The translations under genes and the position numbers were made by a program. Source: Criblamydia sequanensis CRIB-18 (GTDB taxonomy: Bacteria > Chlamydiota > Chlamydiia > Chlamydiales > Criblamydiaceae). From it: 64,000 nucleotides of DNA. A model generated the notes under the pieces. The model saw nothing but the letters and a program-made list of their open reading frames with translations, did not search any database and was not told where the DNA came from. This document shows, piece after piece, positions 54,878 through 64,000 of this stretch. The DNA is taken from positions 62,001 to 126,000 of the forward strand of contig NZ_CCEJ010000009.1 in the NCBI RefSeq assembly GCF_000750955.1, read 5' to 3'. Position 1 is the first letter of the stretch. The number at the start of each line of letters is the position of its first letter.

Positions 54878-54905
54878 TTGACGTTTTTTATAAAAAAATT
54901 ATAAT
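54878..54905 (+). promoter_or_regulatory. Promoter of the 2816-aa gene
   Basis: TTGACG (54878-54883) and TATAAT (54900-54905) are spaced by 16 nt, with the ATG 41 nt downstream. The pair is close to consensus and stands in a bare A/T-rich stretch. Confidence 0.6.
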
Positions 54906-54946
54906 TCCTGCTTAATAATTTTAAATTTTATAGTTGAGCACTTAAT

Positions 54947-57900
54947 ATGGAAGCCCCCTTTAATTACCCTAGAGCAACTGAAACGAGTTTTGAAAATTTA
55001 ACTCTTTTTGAAATTGACAAGGGACAAGAAAACTTAGAGGGCTCAGAAGATCACCCCCTTACTTATGAAACGGCAAATGCTTTAGCAACCTCATTGTTTG
55101 AAAATACAAATCAACCTGAGATTGATGAATTATTGAGGGAGTGCCAGCAGCTTCGAGCGGCAAGTGATATCGAATTAAAAACTTATCTTTCATTATCTGA
55201 TTACGAAACCAATTTCTTTATCATAATACAAAATCGGGAATATTCGAAAGCGGCAGAATTAATTACTTTTCTAAGAAAAGAACTTCCAGGTTTTGATGAA
55301 GCTGCTTTGATTCAACAGTTCGTTTCAGAATTAAGAAAACATGTTAAAGAACTAAACGAAAAGGGCGCTGTCAAATCAGAACTTCTTCTGACTATCAATT
55401 GGGAATCATGGGAATATTTAGATCCACTCCTTCTTCCCTTTGCAGAGTATTTTCAATATTTGGATTGCATAATTAACAAAAAAGCAGTTACAGCTGAACT
55501 TTCAGAAAAGTATAAAAGTCATGCCTATTTTCTATTTAGGAATTTGCAAAAACGAATTTTAAATAGTGATTTCAATGGCATTCAAAATAAAATCGAACTT
55601 TTTTTAGAAAGTTATTCCGAAGCAAGAGAAGATCCTTTTAAATTAAACTATTTTTCTACAAAGAAACTTATCGGTCTTAAAATCATCAGCGTTCATCGAA
55701 CAAAAAGTTCTTTTACTGAAGAAGAAATTGCAAACTTAGAAAAAGAGTACTTCACTCTCTTTAACAGTAATGTTAGATACCCACTGCTTTGCTACCATTA
55801 CCTTTCTTTCTTGATTGAACATGATTTGATTGAAAAATTGCTTAGCTTGTTTAAAGAAAAAAAAATACCTAAGGAACTACTTGGAAACATATTTAATATT
55901 CTCAATTACCATGAGAAATGGGATGTTTTTTTAACTCTTCATAATGACTATAGATCTGAATTAGTTGAGTATAATCCCTCACATCTATATCAATTCTATT
56001 ATCTGTTGAATATCGCTCACCAAAAATTAAATAACAATGTCCCATTTGATCTCTCAAGTCTTGACAGTCCGACTTTAAAGTTATTAGCCGAAGCTGCTGT
56101 TTCAGCACATGCCAAAGATTATACCTCAATGCAAAAAATTGAGAAGAGGCTTTTTAGTCTAGCTCAAGCTCATCATAATTTTGAAGTCTTTGCACATGAG
56201 TTTCGTTGCGTGAGGTTAATGGCCCTTGGCAAGTTTGAGATTGCTTTTGATGAACTGGAAAAAAGGCATCTCTCGGGTAAAATTGTTTCACCAAAAAACT
56301 TTGTAATTCTCGGGATGCTAAGCCAAGCACCTTTAAACAGATATCTATGGGCGTCAACCAAATTACCCCCTATGAGTTTTATATATCGAATATTATTTGC
56401 CTTTCTTGAGTTTTCAAAAACTCGTAAAGAGACTCGGATGAATTTGGAACTTTTAGACAAACTTTTCTATACTGATGAACCTTATGACTTTGGAACAAGC
56501 GTTGTTTATTTAAATGTCTTAACTTATATCGGCAACATCCTAAATACAGACGAATATCAAGAATTAAGGTTTGAAACCTCGCAAAAAGCCCTCGCTTTAG
56601 CAAGAACACTCTTAGTGAAGCATCCTTCTTCTTGCGAAATCTACATCCCTATAGTTTGCAATTATTTAGCAAATTACCCGGATCACATCCAGGATATTAT
56701 CGAAGAAGGTCTTTATTCTGTTTCAGATAAAATAACCTTTATTAATAAATGCTTAGTGGTTCTTTGCAAGTATGAAGATCCAAGGAATTTCTCTAACATC
56801 TCTATCCGGATCTGTATCTTTAAATTGGTTCTTGCAGCCTACTGCTTTAAGCCAATGCCAAAGCAAGCTTATGATCTTATAGAAAAATACTCAAAGACAG
56901 CTCTTGCTTTTCTCTCCCTACCTTACCAATTTAACTTGAGTACCAAAACAATCGATTTAACAGCATCCCAAAGCTATAAATGGAATCACGTAGAGTATTT
57001 TTTAACTTTAGCTACCTTAGTAGGAAGAGAATTAATAAAAAACAATTTCAAGGAGGGCATTTTACTTCTTCCCAAAAAATTCCCCACTGAACTTCCCTCA
57101 GAACTACAACGGACTTTATCCCATTTAAATTACTGTGCTGAATCGCATCTAGAAAGTAAAGTTAAAGTGATTACGGCTATGATTAATCCACTTCATCAAA
57201 TAGCAGCTTTAGAACACCTCCCTTTTTTCACTAATTTCAGAACCCCTTCCGTACAACTGTTATCTATAAAAATCTCTGCCCAAATCTTTCTTAAGCAATT
57301 TGATCATGCAAGAAGAAGTCTCATTCGCTTACGTCACCCTACCACGTTATCGACCTATCATTTAATTAGCGGAAATCTCTTTTATGAAGAAGGGAACTTT
57401 ACAAAAGCTACTCATCACTATGACCGTATTGGAAAAAATAAATCGAACTTATCAGAACCTGCTTTTCTCAGAATTGTTTATTCAAAATTGAGGTCTTGCC
57501 CAAACGATCCAACTATTCCGGAAGATTTGCTAACCATCATTTTAAAGAATAACTTCTGTTACCCAGCGTACAAATGGTTATTTAAATTTTTAAGTTTAAA
57601 TAAAAACACTCAAATAGATGCCCTTCTAAAGGACTTGCCTAGAACTCATGAATTTTACTTTTCTTTAATTGAATTTTATTTTTTGGAAGGCAAATACGAA
57701 GAAGTAGTTAGGAATGTGCTGGAATTTGAATCAGGGAAGAGTACCCCTGGAAAGGAGCATTATGACTTTTTTATCGGAGAATTTTATTACAAGTCGCTTG
57801 TCAAACTTGATAAAGTTAACGAGACTCTTGAACAAAGAAAAGAGTCAGGTTTAGAGGAACCTAAGGGGCTGGATCTCTTTTTTTTCCTACACTATTGGCT

Positions 57901-60900
57901 TAATTTAGAAAACGGAACCAATGCTACAAAAATTAAAAATTTATATATACAAAAGAATCCAAAAGCGAATCAAAACGAAGCATTAATGGGGCTTTTTCGT
58001 ATTGTGGCTGCAAAATGCTACTTTTATGAAGGCGATATCATCAAAGCAACTCTAGCCTTGCAAAATTTTTCAAATGCGTGGTCTCCGCAATTTATTTTCA
58101 TGATATCTCTTCTTTCATCTGATTTTAATAAAGCAGCAAGCTTACAAAGCAAGTACCCAATCGTTGATCCAAAAAAATCAATTATTACTTTTTGGAAATT
58201 TTTCTGCGATCCATTTTCTTTTTCTACTTTGAAAGACCCTCTTGGATTAGTTGATTCCTATAAAAAAATGATGCTATCCGAACCATTGATGGATACAATT
58301 GAGCATCACTATCTATTTATCTCTTTTTTAATAAAACTTAAGCCAAATCATCCTCAACTTTGGGAATGCATTAAGGATTATGTCCATCGCTCCCCAAGAA
58401 CAAAACAGCCAAAAGAGGCTTATTTCCTTGTCAAAGTCCTTGAATGCATTAATATCTGGCAACCTGAAGATGGTCTTAAAGTAGGCTTCTTCTTTTTAGA
58501 AAAGTGTCCAAAAAAGAAACTAATTTTTGAATACATAGTAAATACCATTAAAACCCTTCAAAAAAGCCAAATAAGTTTTTCATTGGATCCTTATATAAAA
58601 ACTATCCTTACTTATAGACAGGGTTTTCCTGAAGAAAATTTTTCCCAAAAAAGTGCTGAACGTCGTTTAGATTCTATTAAAGGTCTAGGAGCTCTCGGGT
58701 CAACTACAACTGTTCACGACCAAAAGATCTTGCCCAAGAATGATAACTTAGCAGCCATTCAAAATCCAACAATCACACGCAATAATTCAACCCCTGTTTA
58801 CTTAGATCTGACAAAAGAGTATGCAGACCCTAAGCTATTTTCAAATGCAATCAACCCTATAACCATTTCAACAAGCTCTTTTATGAACGAAATGGAGAAA
58901 AATACAGCCTGTAAGCCTTCTTTTGCAAAACCTTTCATTTCAAAAACACATTTAACCGGACCAAGAGCAATCATAAATGCACCTATAGAACCCGTACACC
59001 CTTCGGCAAGCTTGATTCCCTCGGATCAATCGTTATTGCAACCTGCCCCCCTGATTTCCCAAACCAAGACACAAGCGAGCCATGCAGAGCCTTTTTCGTT
59101 ATATGCTGATGAGTCACTTCCGCTATCACCTATAGAACCCATACCCCCCTCGGCAAGCTTGATTCCCTCGGATCAATCGTTATTACAACCTGCCCCCCTG
59201 ATTTCCCAAACCACGACACAAGCGAGCCATGCTGAGCGTTTATCGTTATATGCTGATGAATCACTTCCCCTATCACCTATTAAGTCTCAGCCGATGGAAA
59301 TAACACCTAACGAAACCAATGAAGAGCCACTAGATTTTCAAGATAAAATTTTCAAAACACCAGCGGTTGGAACTAGTGTAACAAATAGCGCCGTGATAGA
59401 CGAAAATAATTTTGAAGATTCTGGGCTTGAAACCTTAGGAAGCGAACTTATAGCTGAATTAAAAGAATGTATCGAAAACGTATCTGAAATACCAGACGAT
59501 GGTATCTTCCATGATCAAGAGGCCTATCCAAATCTTGAATTCATTGATTCTTTAAGTGAAAGTGATAAAGAATTAGCCGGCTTACTCGAAATCCACTCAT
59601 ATAAGCACCTCTTAAAGGTTGCAGGAGAAGAGGGGTGCTTCCTCCCCTGTTCCCGAATCGAGCTATACCGTTTTTATGAGAGCCTGTCTACCCAAGGTAA
59701 GGCATGCCTTTTAGATACTCTAAATATGGCTTGCAAAGAATTTAATAAGTGGTTGGAAAGCGACCATATCTCCTTTATAAGGCTTTCTCTTAAGATGCAA
59801 AATGGAGTATTCGCCTTTTCTTATCACTCAAAACCTATTAGTCAGATTCTCTATGCAATAGTATTAAAATTAAGTAAAACTAAGATAGAAGAAAATAATT
59901 CAATTATAGAAAGTACTTTTTTCTATTTCATTTCTCATATTTTAAGAGTAACTAATATCTCAGATGGTTACCATGGGGAATATTATAAAAATCTGATTCA
60001 AAAGCTAAACCCCAAATTATGGTCTTTAATCGAGATAGCAGGGAAAATGAATGCTTCTCGTTTCCCTCTAAAAGAGAAGTTATTAAGTCCACTTATTGCT
60101 ATAACTTATAAAAATTTGCTAAAGCAGCTCTTATCTCACTTTACAAGTAATATTGAATCTTTTTTTAGTGATGAGTCCTTCGACTCTAGCGTTATTCATT
60201 CAAGAGGAATAGATGTCTCTTTTATCTTTAAACTAAAAAAACCGGAAGGAATATTTACCTATTATTCATGTTTTCTATTTGACTCCAATGGTTTTCCTTT
60301 AACTACCTTTAGTCCTTCAAAACTGGACTTCAAGCGTTTGTCAAACTATTCTCTCCCGGTTCCCTATCAAGGAAGAGGACGTTTTGAGAGAGGAGATCTT
60401 GCGATGCTTAGCAATCATTTGATAAAGGGAAGCCTTTCTCCGAGGATTCTCTTTATTTTTTCAAAAAAAAGCACTTTGACATGTTCTAAGAATGTGGATA
60501 AAGGACTTTGTTCTCCTTACATTGAAAATTTTGCCAGCAACATAGGACAAACCACAAGTGAGATCGCCTCCCTTCTTTATAGCGCCGAATCTTGTTCAGA
60601 ATGGGAATTCACTAACCTGCATCTTAAAAACTATCGTGAAAGACCTCCAAAAGATACTATGGAAGTATCGATCAAAAGAAAAACCCAATCGACAAGCACT
60701 ATTGAAAAAGTTAGCTATACTGCTTTATCAGAAAAATCTGAGACGGCCTCTAAAAGACCTATTAAAGCAAAACTTCTAAAAACATCCAATAATTCGGAAC
60801 ATACTCATAAAAGAAAGGCTGACGCCCTAAAAAAGTCCGCTTCTTTACAAAAAGGAAAAGAAAAGGAAACTGTTAATCTTTTAAGTATCGAAGAAGGTGT

Positions 60901-63397
60901 CTTAGAGTTTAAGAAATTATTTAATAGTCTGGAGAAAAATAATCTTGTTTCCTTTGAAAAAGTTCGTGATATTTCATATCTCTTGTGGGAATACTTAGAA
61001 AATCAGATGGCCTCTAACCTCCCGATTGTTTTTTATCCCAAAAGTTCCGAATCGGAAGATGCTCTTCTATTAGAGCTATTGATCTATCCTATCGAAGGGA
61101 AAAAAATGCGTATTCTTTATCGCACCGAGCCCGCCAAATGTTTGGAAGCCGCCGACTATTTTAAAGATGTTATTCTTGCTAAAAAGCTTGAGCACTTCGA
61201 GTCAACTTTTGCCGGCATTGAAAAGCAGATACGCCATAATTTTCATGAGAGTGCTAGAAAAAAATGTATCACCTTAAACTATATTTTGAGTGTGATCTTA
61301 GATCAAGCTCACATGAAATCTGCTAAAACTCGCTTCGAGCGTAAATTTGTTGACAAGGTCAGAGAAATCTCACAAAAAATATCTTCAATAAGCCGGAAAC
61401 ATGGCTTTAAATTATATTCTATATCCGATGTAAATGATCTCTCTATGCAAGAGCGTAAAGAATTCTTAAGCCAATTTAACAAGCCATTTAAATTTTTTCT
61501 ATTAACTTCTTCTGAGGATTTAGTATCCTCAACAGACCCTAAGGTTCCTTTATTTGTTTCAAATATAGAAAATCATGTTCTATATGCTGATACCAAAGAC
61601 GACTCAATGGCTATCTTTAACGCTAATGATTGTTCCTTCAACAAGCAAAAGATTCTCTATCTTCAATCTGTTACGAGGTTGGGTGTGGACTTCCTCATAG
61701 ATTTGCTTTTAAAAAACGCTTACTTTACCTCTCTTACTCCTCTGGCAAAAGACTTTCCCAAAATACTTAATGAGATGAGACAAAAAGTAAGCTTAAGCAT
61801 TAAACAAATTGAACTCTCGCCTAGTGAAGAAACCAAAAACCAAGCTTACCAATGTTTAAAGCAGTGGTTTTTCTTGCAGTTTGAGTTTATCTCAAAAATG
61901 AGAAGTTCTTTTTTTGACTTCAAAAAAGAGTCTCCTTCTTTTGTCAATTTGATTATATCTCTTAAAATAGAAGAAATAACAAAAGAAACTATCTGCAATT
62001 TAATCAAAAACTTTTTAAGTGAGCAAAAAGTCTCTAATGCCGCCGGAATTGCATTCTTAGAGGAAATAAAAAAAGATTCAAATTTTGATCAAGAGTTCCA
62101 ATCTCTTCTTGAAGCATATATTGAGCCAAAACCTATAGAGGGCCCTCGTTTTCCGGGAAGATGGGTTTTAAAAGAAGAAGAAAAATTTAAAACACCTCTT
62201 CATATGGAAAGTCCTCAGAACAATAGATTGAATGAATCTAAGGTACGCTCAAATAACGCAGATTTTGACGCTTATTGCGAAAGAAATTTAGAAAGATCTT
62301 CTAGAAAAAAAGCGGCAGGCTACGCTGAAATTGCTGAGCTTGAACCATCCAAACGAACCAAAAAACAATCAACGCTTTTTGAAAGAGAAACAGAAAAAGA
62401 GGCTCCAATTTTTCCTTTAAGCGGTTTTTTTCCTACATGGTCTCAAAATGATTTTCAAAGTTCTAGTGAAGGGCTTAATAACCCGGTTTTCTATCAGAAG
62501 AACCTAGAAATATTTAATACAGAAGAATACCTGCGATTGACAGAACAAGCGCTTCAAGCTAAAAAGGAAAAATATAAGTATTTACTAGAAGAAAGAGCCA
62601 AAAATAACGGCACAAACTCGCAAAACCAATTTAAAAAAGAGGAAAGCGATCCGGCTCAACGTCTTGAATTAATTTATAATAATTTAAAAGATATCGCCGA
62701 CGAAATTTACTATCTCACAAACACTGTGAGGGAGGTTGAATTTTCTTTGCATTATTTAAAGGCTGATCTTTCTCTTTTTAATTTAAACTTCAATCTTTTA
62801 AAATTTAAATCGCATTTACAAAATGGATCTTTAAACATTGATGTGTTAAAGCCGCTAAAAGATGTAATCATCAATATCATTAATGAATGCTTCTTCCACC
62901 TTTCAAACCAGCATTCGTGGCTTAAAAAAAATAACTGTAAGGGCCCCAGTATCTCTCGAGATAGATCTAGCTCGCCCTATAGTAATCTTCAAGTTTCGCA
63001 TAAGAAGCAAAAAAAAGATTTTAGAGAGTCCATAATGGATTCTTTTTCTATTTTTCCAACAATCCTAGCTTATGATGCAAGTAATAGATCCTCTTTAAAT
63101 CCTACCTATTATTTACCCTTCATAGACATTTTAACAGATTCGTTAATGCAGCACTTTAAAAAATTAACAGAACTTAAAGAACAAAAAGCTAAATGCGAAG
63201 AAAGCGATCCAAAAAAGATTTTATTAATTGATCAAGTAGAGACCTTGACAGCGATTTGTTTAGGCAACTTTAAAGAATTAGATTTTTACTTAGGATTTTG
63301 GAAAATCCACCATAAAAACGATCCTGAGAAGCTTAAACAGATTCAAATTTATTTTGATAAAGCTCAAAATGTAATGAAAGCGCTATTTACAGTATAA
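54947..63397 (+). CDS. Giant 2816-aa protein of unknown function
   Basis: A single uninterrupted frame encodes about 320 kDa with no signal peptide and no transmembrane segment that I can see. Residues 1-1290 are helical, with TPR-like stretches (for example SGNLFYEEGNFTKATHHYDRIG near 807 and FRIVAAKCYFYEGDIIKATLALQNF near 1020). Residues 1290-1500 are a Pro/Ser/Thr-rich linker containing a tandem 49-residue duplication. Residues about 1500-1930 and 1975-2440 form two further helical/mixed regions. Lys/Arg-rich patches lie near 1933-1975 and 2455-2475. The C-terminal 350 residues are coiled-coil-like. No enzyme motif is recognised. Size, linker and basic patches fit a secreted chlamydial effector or host-interaction scaffold, but this is a guess. 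Confidence 0.85.
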   Translation: MEAPFNYPRATETSFENLTLFEIDKGQENLEGSEDHPLTYETANALATSLFENTNQPEIDELLRECQQLRAASDIELKTYLSLSDYETNFFIIIQNREYSKAAELITFLRKELPGFDEAALIQQFVSELRKHVKELNEKGAVKSELLLTINWESWEYLDPLLLPFAEYFQYLDCIINKKAVTAELSEKYKSHAYFLFRNLQKRILNSDFNGIQNKIELFLESYSEAREDPFKLNYFSTKKLIGLKIISVHRTKSSFTEEEIANLEKEYFTLFNSNVRYPLLCYHYLSFLIEHDLIEKLLSLFKEKKIPKELLGNIFNILNYHEKWDVFLTLHNDYRSELVEYNPSHLYQFYYLLNIAHQKLNNNVPFDLSSLDSPTLKLLAEAAVSAHAKDYTSMQKIEKRLFSLAQAHHNFEVFAHEFRCVRLMALGKFEIAFDELEKRHLSGKIVSPKNFVILGMLSQAPLNRYLWASTKLPPMSFIYRILFAFLEFSKTRKETRMNLELLDKLFYTDEPYDFGTSVVYLNVLTYIGNILNTDEYQELRFETSQKALALARTLLVKHPSSCEIYIPIVCNYLANYPDHIQDIIEEGLYSVSDKITFINKCLVVLCKYEDPRNFSNISIRICIFKLVLAAYCFKPMPKQAYDLIEKYSKTALAFLSLPYQFNLSTKTIDLTASQSYKWNHVEYFLTLATLVGRELIKNNFKEGILLLPKKFPTELPSELQRTLSHLNYCAESHLESKVKVITAMINPLHQIAALEHLPFFTNFRTPSVQLLSIKISAQIFLKQFDHARRSLIRLRHPTTLSTYHLISGNLFYEEGNFTKATHHYDRIGKNKSNLSEPAFLRIVYSKLRSCPNDPTIPEDLLTIILKNNFCYPAYKWLFKFLSLNKNTQIDALLKDLPRTHEFYFSLIEFYFLEGKYEEVVRNVLEFESGKSTPGKEHYDFFIGEFYYKSLVKLDKVNETLEQRKESGLEEPKGLDLFFFLHYWLNLENGTNATKIKNLYIQKNPKANQNEALMGLFRIVAAKCYFYEGDIIKATLALQNFSNAWSPQFIFMISLLSSDFNKAASLQSKYPIVDPKKSIITFWKFFCDPFSFSTLKDPLGLVDSYKKMMLSEPLMDTIEHHYLFISFLIKLKPNHPQLWECIKDYVHRSPRTKQPKEAYFLVKVLECINIWQPEDGLKVGFFFLEKCPKKKLIFEYIVNTIKTLQKSQISFSLDPYIKTILTYRQGFPEENFSQKSAERRLDSIKGLGALGSTTTVHDQKILPKNDNLAAIQNPTITRNNSTPVYLDLTKEYADPKLFSNAINPITISTSSFMNEMEKNTACKPSFAKPFISKTHLTGPRAIINAPIEPVHPSASLIPSDQSLLQPAPLISQTKTQASHAEPFSLYADESLPLSPIEPIPPSASLIPSDQSLLQPAPLISQTTTQASHAERLSLYADESLPLSPIKSQPMEITPNETNEEPLDFQDKIFKTPAVGTSVTNSAVIDENNFEDSGLETLGSELIAELKECIENVSEIPDDGIFHDQEAYPNLEFIDSLSESDKELAGLLEIHSYKHLLKVAGEEGCFLPCSRIELYRFYESLSTQGKACLLDTLNMACKEFNKWLESDHISFIRLSLKMQNGVFAFSYHSKPISQILYAIVLKLSKTKIEENNSIIESTFFYFISHILRVTNISDGYHGEYYKNLIQKLNPKLWSLIEIAGKMNASRFPLKEKLLSPLIAITYKNLLKQLLSHFTSNIESFFSDESFDSSVIHSRGIDVSFIFKLKKPEGIFTYYSCFLFDSNGFPLTTFSPSKLDFKRLSNYSLPVPYQGRGRFERGDLAMLSNHLIKGSLSPRILFIFSKKSTLTCSKNVDKGLCSPYIENFASNIGQTTSEIASLLYSAESCSEWEFTNLHLKNYRERPPKDTMEVSIKRKTQSTSTIEKVSYTALSEKSETASKRPIKAKLLKTSNNSEHTHKRKADALKKSASLQKGKEKETVNLLSIEEGVLEFKKLFNSLEKNNLVSFEKVRDISYLLWEYLENQMASNLPIVFYPKSSESEDALLLELLIYPIEGKKMRILYRTEPAKCLEAADYFKDVILAKKLEHFESTFAGIEKQIRHNFHESARKKCITLNYILSVILDQAHMKSAKTRFERKFVDKVREISQKISSISRKHGFKLYSISDVNDLSMQERKEFLSQFNKPFKFFLLTSSEDLVSSTDPKVPLFVSNIENHVLYADTKDDSMAIFNANDCSFNKQKILYLQSVTRLGVDFLIDLLLKNAYFTSLTPLAKDFPKILNEMRQKVSLSIKQIELSPSEETKNQAYQCLKQWFFLQFEFISKMRSSFFDFKKESPSFVNLIISLKIEEITKETICNLIKNFLSEQKVSNAAGIAFLEEIKKDSNFDQEFQSLLEAYIEPKPIEGPRFPGRWVLKEEEKFKTPLHMESPQNNRLNESKVRSNNADFDAYCERNLERSSRKKAAGYAEIAELEPSKRTKKQSTLFERETEKEAPIFPLSGFFPTWSQNDFQSSSEGLNNPVFYQKNLEIFNTEEYLRLTEQALQAKKEKYKYLLEERAKNNGTNSQNQFKKEESDPAQRLELIYNNLKDIADEIYYLTNTVREVEFSLHYLKADLSLFNLNFNLLKFKSHLQNGSLNIDVLKPLKDVIINIINECFFHLSNQHSWLKKNNCKGPSISRDRSSSPYSNLQVSHKKQKKDFRESIMDSFSIFPTILAYDASNRSSLNPTYYLPFIDILTDSLMQHFKKLTELKEQKAKCEESDPKKILLIDQVETLTAICLGNFKELDFYLGFWKIHHKNDPEKLKQIQIYFDKAQNVMKALFTV
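58982..59275 (+). repeat. Two tandem 147-bp units inside the giant gene
   Basis: Units 58982-59128 and 59129-59275 are nearly identical in DNA and encode 49-residue Pro/Ser-rich repeats (PIEPxxPSASLIPSDQ ... YADESLPLS). A third unit begins (CCTATTAAG at 59276) but diverges at once. The high DNA identity shows a recent duplication and the frame is kept. Confidence 0.92.
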
Positions 63398-63421
63398 TCG
63401 AAGTCCTATTTTTCCAAAGAT

Positions 63422-63449
63422 AGTCTTACTCAAAAAGACTTTTCTTCTT
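63422..63449 (+). terminator. Possible weak terminator after the giant gene
   Basis: AGTCTT and AAGACT form a 6-bp stem around a 7-nt loop, followed by TTTCTTCTT. It lies 25 nt past the giant gene's stop. The stem is short and A/T-rich, so this is tentative. Confidence 0.35.
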
Positions 63450-63878
63450 ATGAAGGATTTCCTTTTGTTTCTGCTTAGACTTCTTTCAAAACTCGCTTGG
63501 ATTGGGAGAATGACCGGTTTTGTGCAAATTTTTTTGATCAATTTTGAAAGCATAGAAAAACTTATGCGTAAAAAATTTAGGAAAAAAGATACCAAAAACA
63601 GCTATTTTAACAATTAAATGGAGCTTCGAAAGAAGTCTATTGAAGGAATTAAAGAAAAGACCTACATTTTTTTTGCTTTAACTTAGCTTATAGACAGTCT
63701 TAAGCAAGATTAAAATCCGACTTGTCCGTATCTTTTTGATCCCGTTTCTTAAAAGTACGTAAGGCAGGCCATGAAGCCAAGACTTCTTCGTAAACGGCAC
63801 TTTAGTGTCGGATCAAAAGGTTAGTCAAGCCGGTTTAAAGTAATCCAATTGATCGATTCATTTAGGATATATCATAAG
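63450..63878. other. Spacer between giant gene and oxidoreductase gene
   Basis: About 430 nt without a credible gene. A minus-strand frame over 63383-63595 has no homology I recognise and no ribosome binding site. No clear promoter hexamer pair was found. Confidence 0.4.
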
Positions 63879-64000
63879 ATGAGAAACACATTTTTAGTGA
63901 TATTAAGCGTGCTTTTTTTTAATTGCAGTTTGCACGCTCAAGATAAGTGCCCTTCTACTAAAAGAGTTACCGTTGTTGGCGGAGGCATTATAGGAGCTTT
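63879..64000 (+). CDS. Start of an exported FAD-dependent oxidoreductase (partial)
   Basis: From ATG 63879 the sequence reads MRNTFLVILSVLFFNCSLHA, a Sec signal peptide, then QDKCPSTKRVTVVGGGIIGA, where VVGGGIIGA is the start of a GxGxxG dinucleotide-binding fold of DAO/amine-oxidase-type flavoproteins. The window ends inside the fold. A flavoprotein behind a signal peptide is unusual, because FAD-binding proteins are often exported by Tat; no twin-arginine is present. The rest of the gene is needed to name it. Confidence 0.65.
   Translation, partial: MRNTFLVILSVLFFNCSLHAQDKCPSTKRVTVVGGGIIGA

Noticed and set aside
63383-63595. Minus-strand 70-codon frame after the giant gene
   Set aside because: There is no ribosome binding site, the composition is basic and low in complexity, and it overlaps the giant gene's stop; probably chance.
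1-64000. tRNA or rRNA genes and riboswitches
   Set aside because: No cloverleaf-like or rRNA-like sequence and no recognisable riboswitch core was found by eye in any intergenic region; a covariance-model scan could not be run.

Overview
This window comes from a chlamydia-like bacterium, most likely an environmental member of the Parachlamydiales. Several gene neighbourhoods match the ones I know from Chlamydia: hrcA-grpE-dnaK, a SWIM/SNF2 helicase followed by mreB and pckA, and serS near a VIT1/CCC1-like protein and a metal P-type ATPase. The DNA is AT-rich, promoters are sigma70-like, and many starts are fixed by GGAG/AAGGA-type ribosome binding sites. No tRNA, rRNA, CRISPR array or recognisable transposase was seen.

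Region 1 (1-12.5 kb) is a catabolic island for branched-chain amino acids and propionate. It starts inside the tail of a probable biotin-dependent acyl-CoA carboxylase. Next come an AtuA-like pair, a methylglutaconyl-CoA-hydratase-like crotonase and a thioesterase, then the E1alpha, E1beta and E2 subunits of a branched-chain 2-oxoacid dehydrogenase. A methylcitrate-cycle operon (prpB-prpC-prpD) runs on the minus strand, followed by a 3-hydroxyacyl-CoA dehydrogenase and an SCP2-type thiolase. Together these could take leucine, isoleucine and valine to acetyl-CoA, pyruvate and succinate. E3, aconitase and the acyl-CoA dehydrogenases must be encoded elsewhere.

Region 2 (12.8-29.2 kb) is the most unusual part. 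About 13 kb of accessory DNA separates the SNF2 helicase from mreB, which are neighbours in Chlamydia. It is dominated by a Sec-exported Rhs/YD-repeat protein with a lipase-like C-terminal domain, split by a single-base insertion. Downstream on the same strand lies a decaying array of duplicated small exported proteins. The repeating cassette is a lipoprotein-type gene (family I) plus a one-TM membrane protein (family II). The first family I gene overlaps the Rhs stop by 25 nt. I read this as a toxin followed by an immunity-gene array that has expanded, recombined and decayed. Near the helicase end are an Inc-like coiled-coil/two-TM protein with an unusual leader, and an internally deleted second copy of the helicase 3' end.

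Region 3 (29.5-54.4 kb) is mainly core genome: mreB, pckA, a LysM protein, smc, serS, an M18 aminopeptidase, a possible LRR protein, an unrecognised 442-aa protein, a VIT1/CCC1-like protein, a PIB-4-type metal ATPase, a large NAD-glutamate dehydrogenase, and hrcA-grpE-dnaK. A CIRCE operator overlaps the dehydrogenase stop codon and a strong terminator follows dnaK.

Region 4 (54.4-64 kb) encodes a single 2816-residue protein of unknown function with helical-repeat-like segments, a recent 49-residue tandem duplication and basic nuclear-signal-like patches. The window ends in the start of an exported FAD-dependent oxidoreductase.
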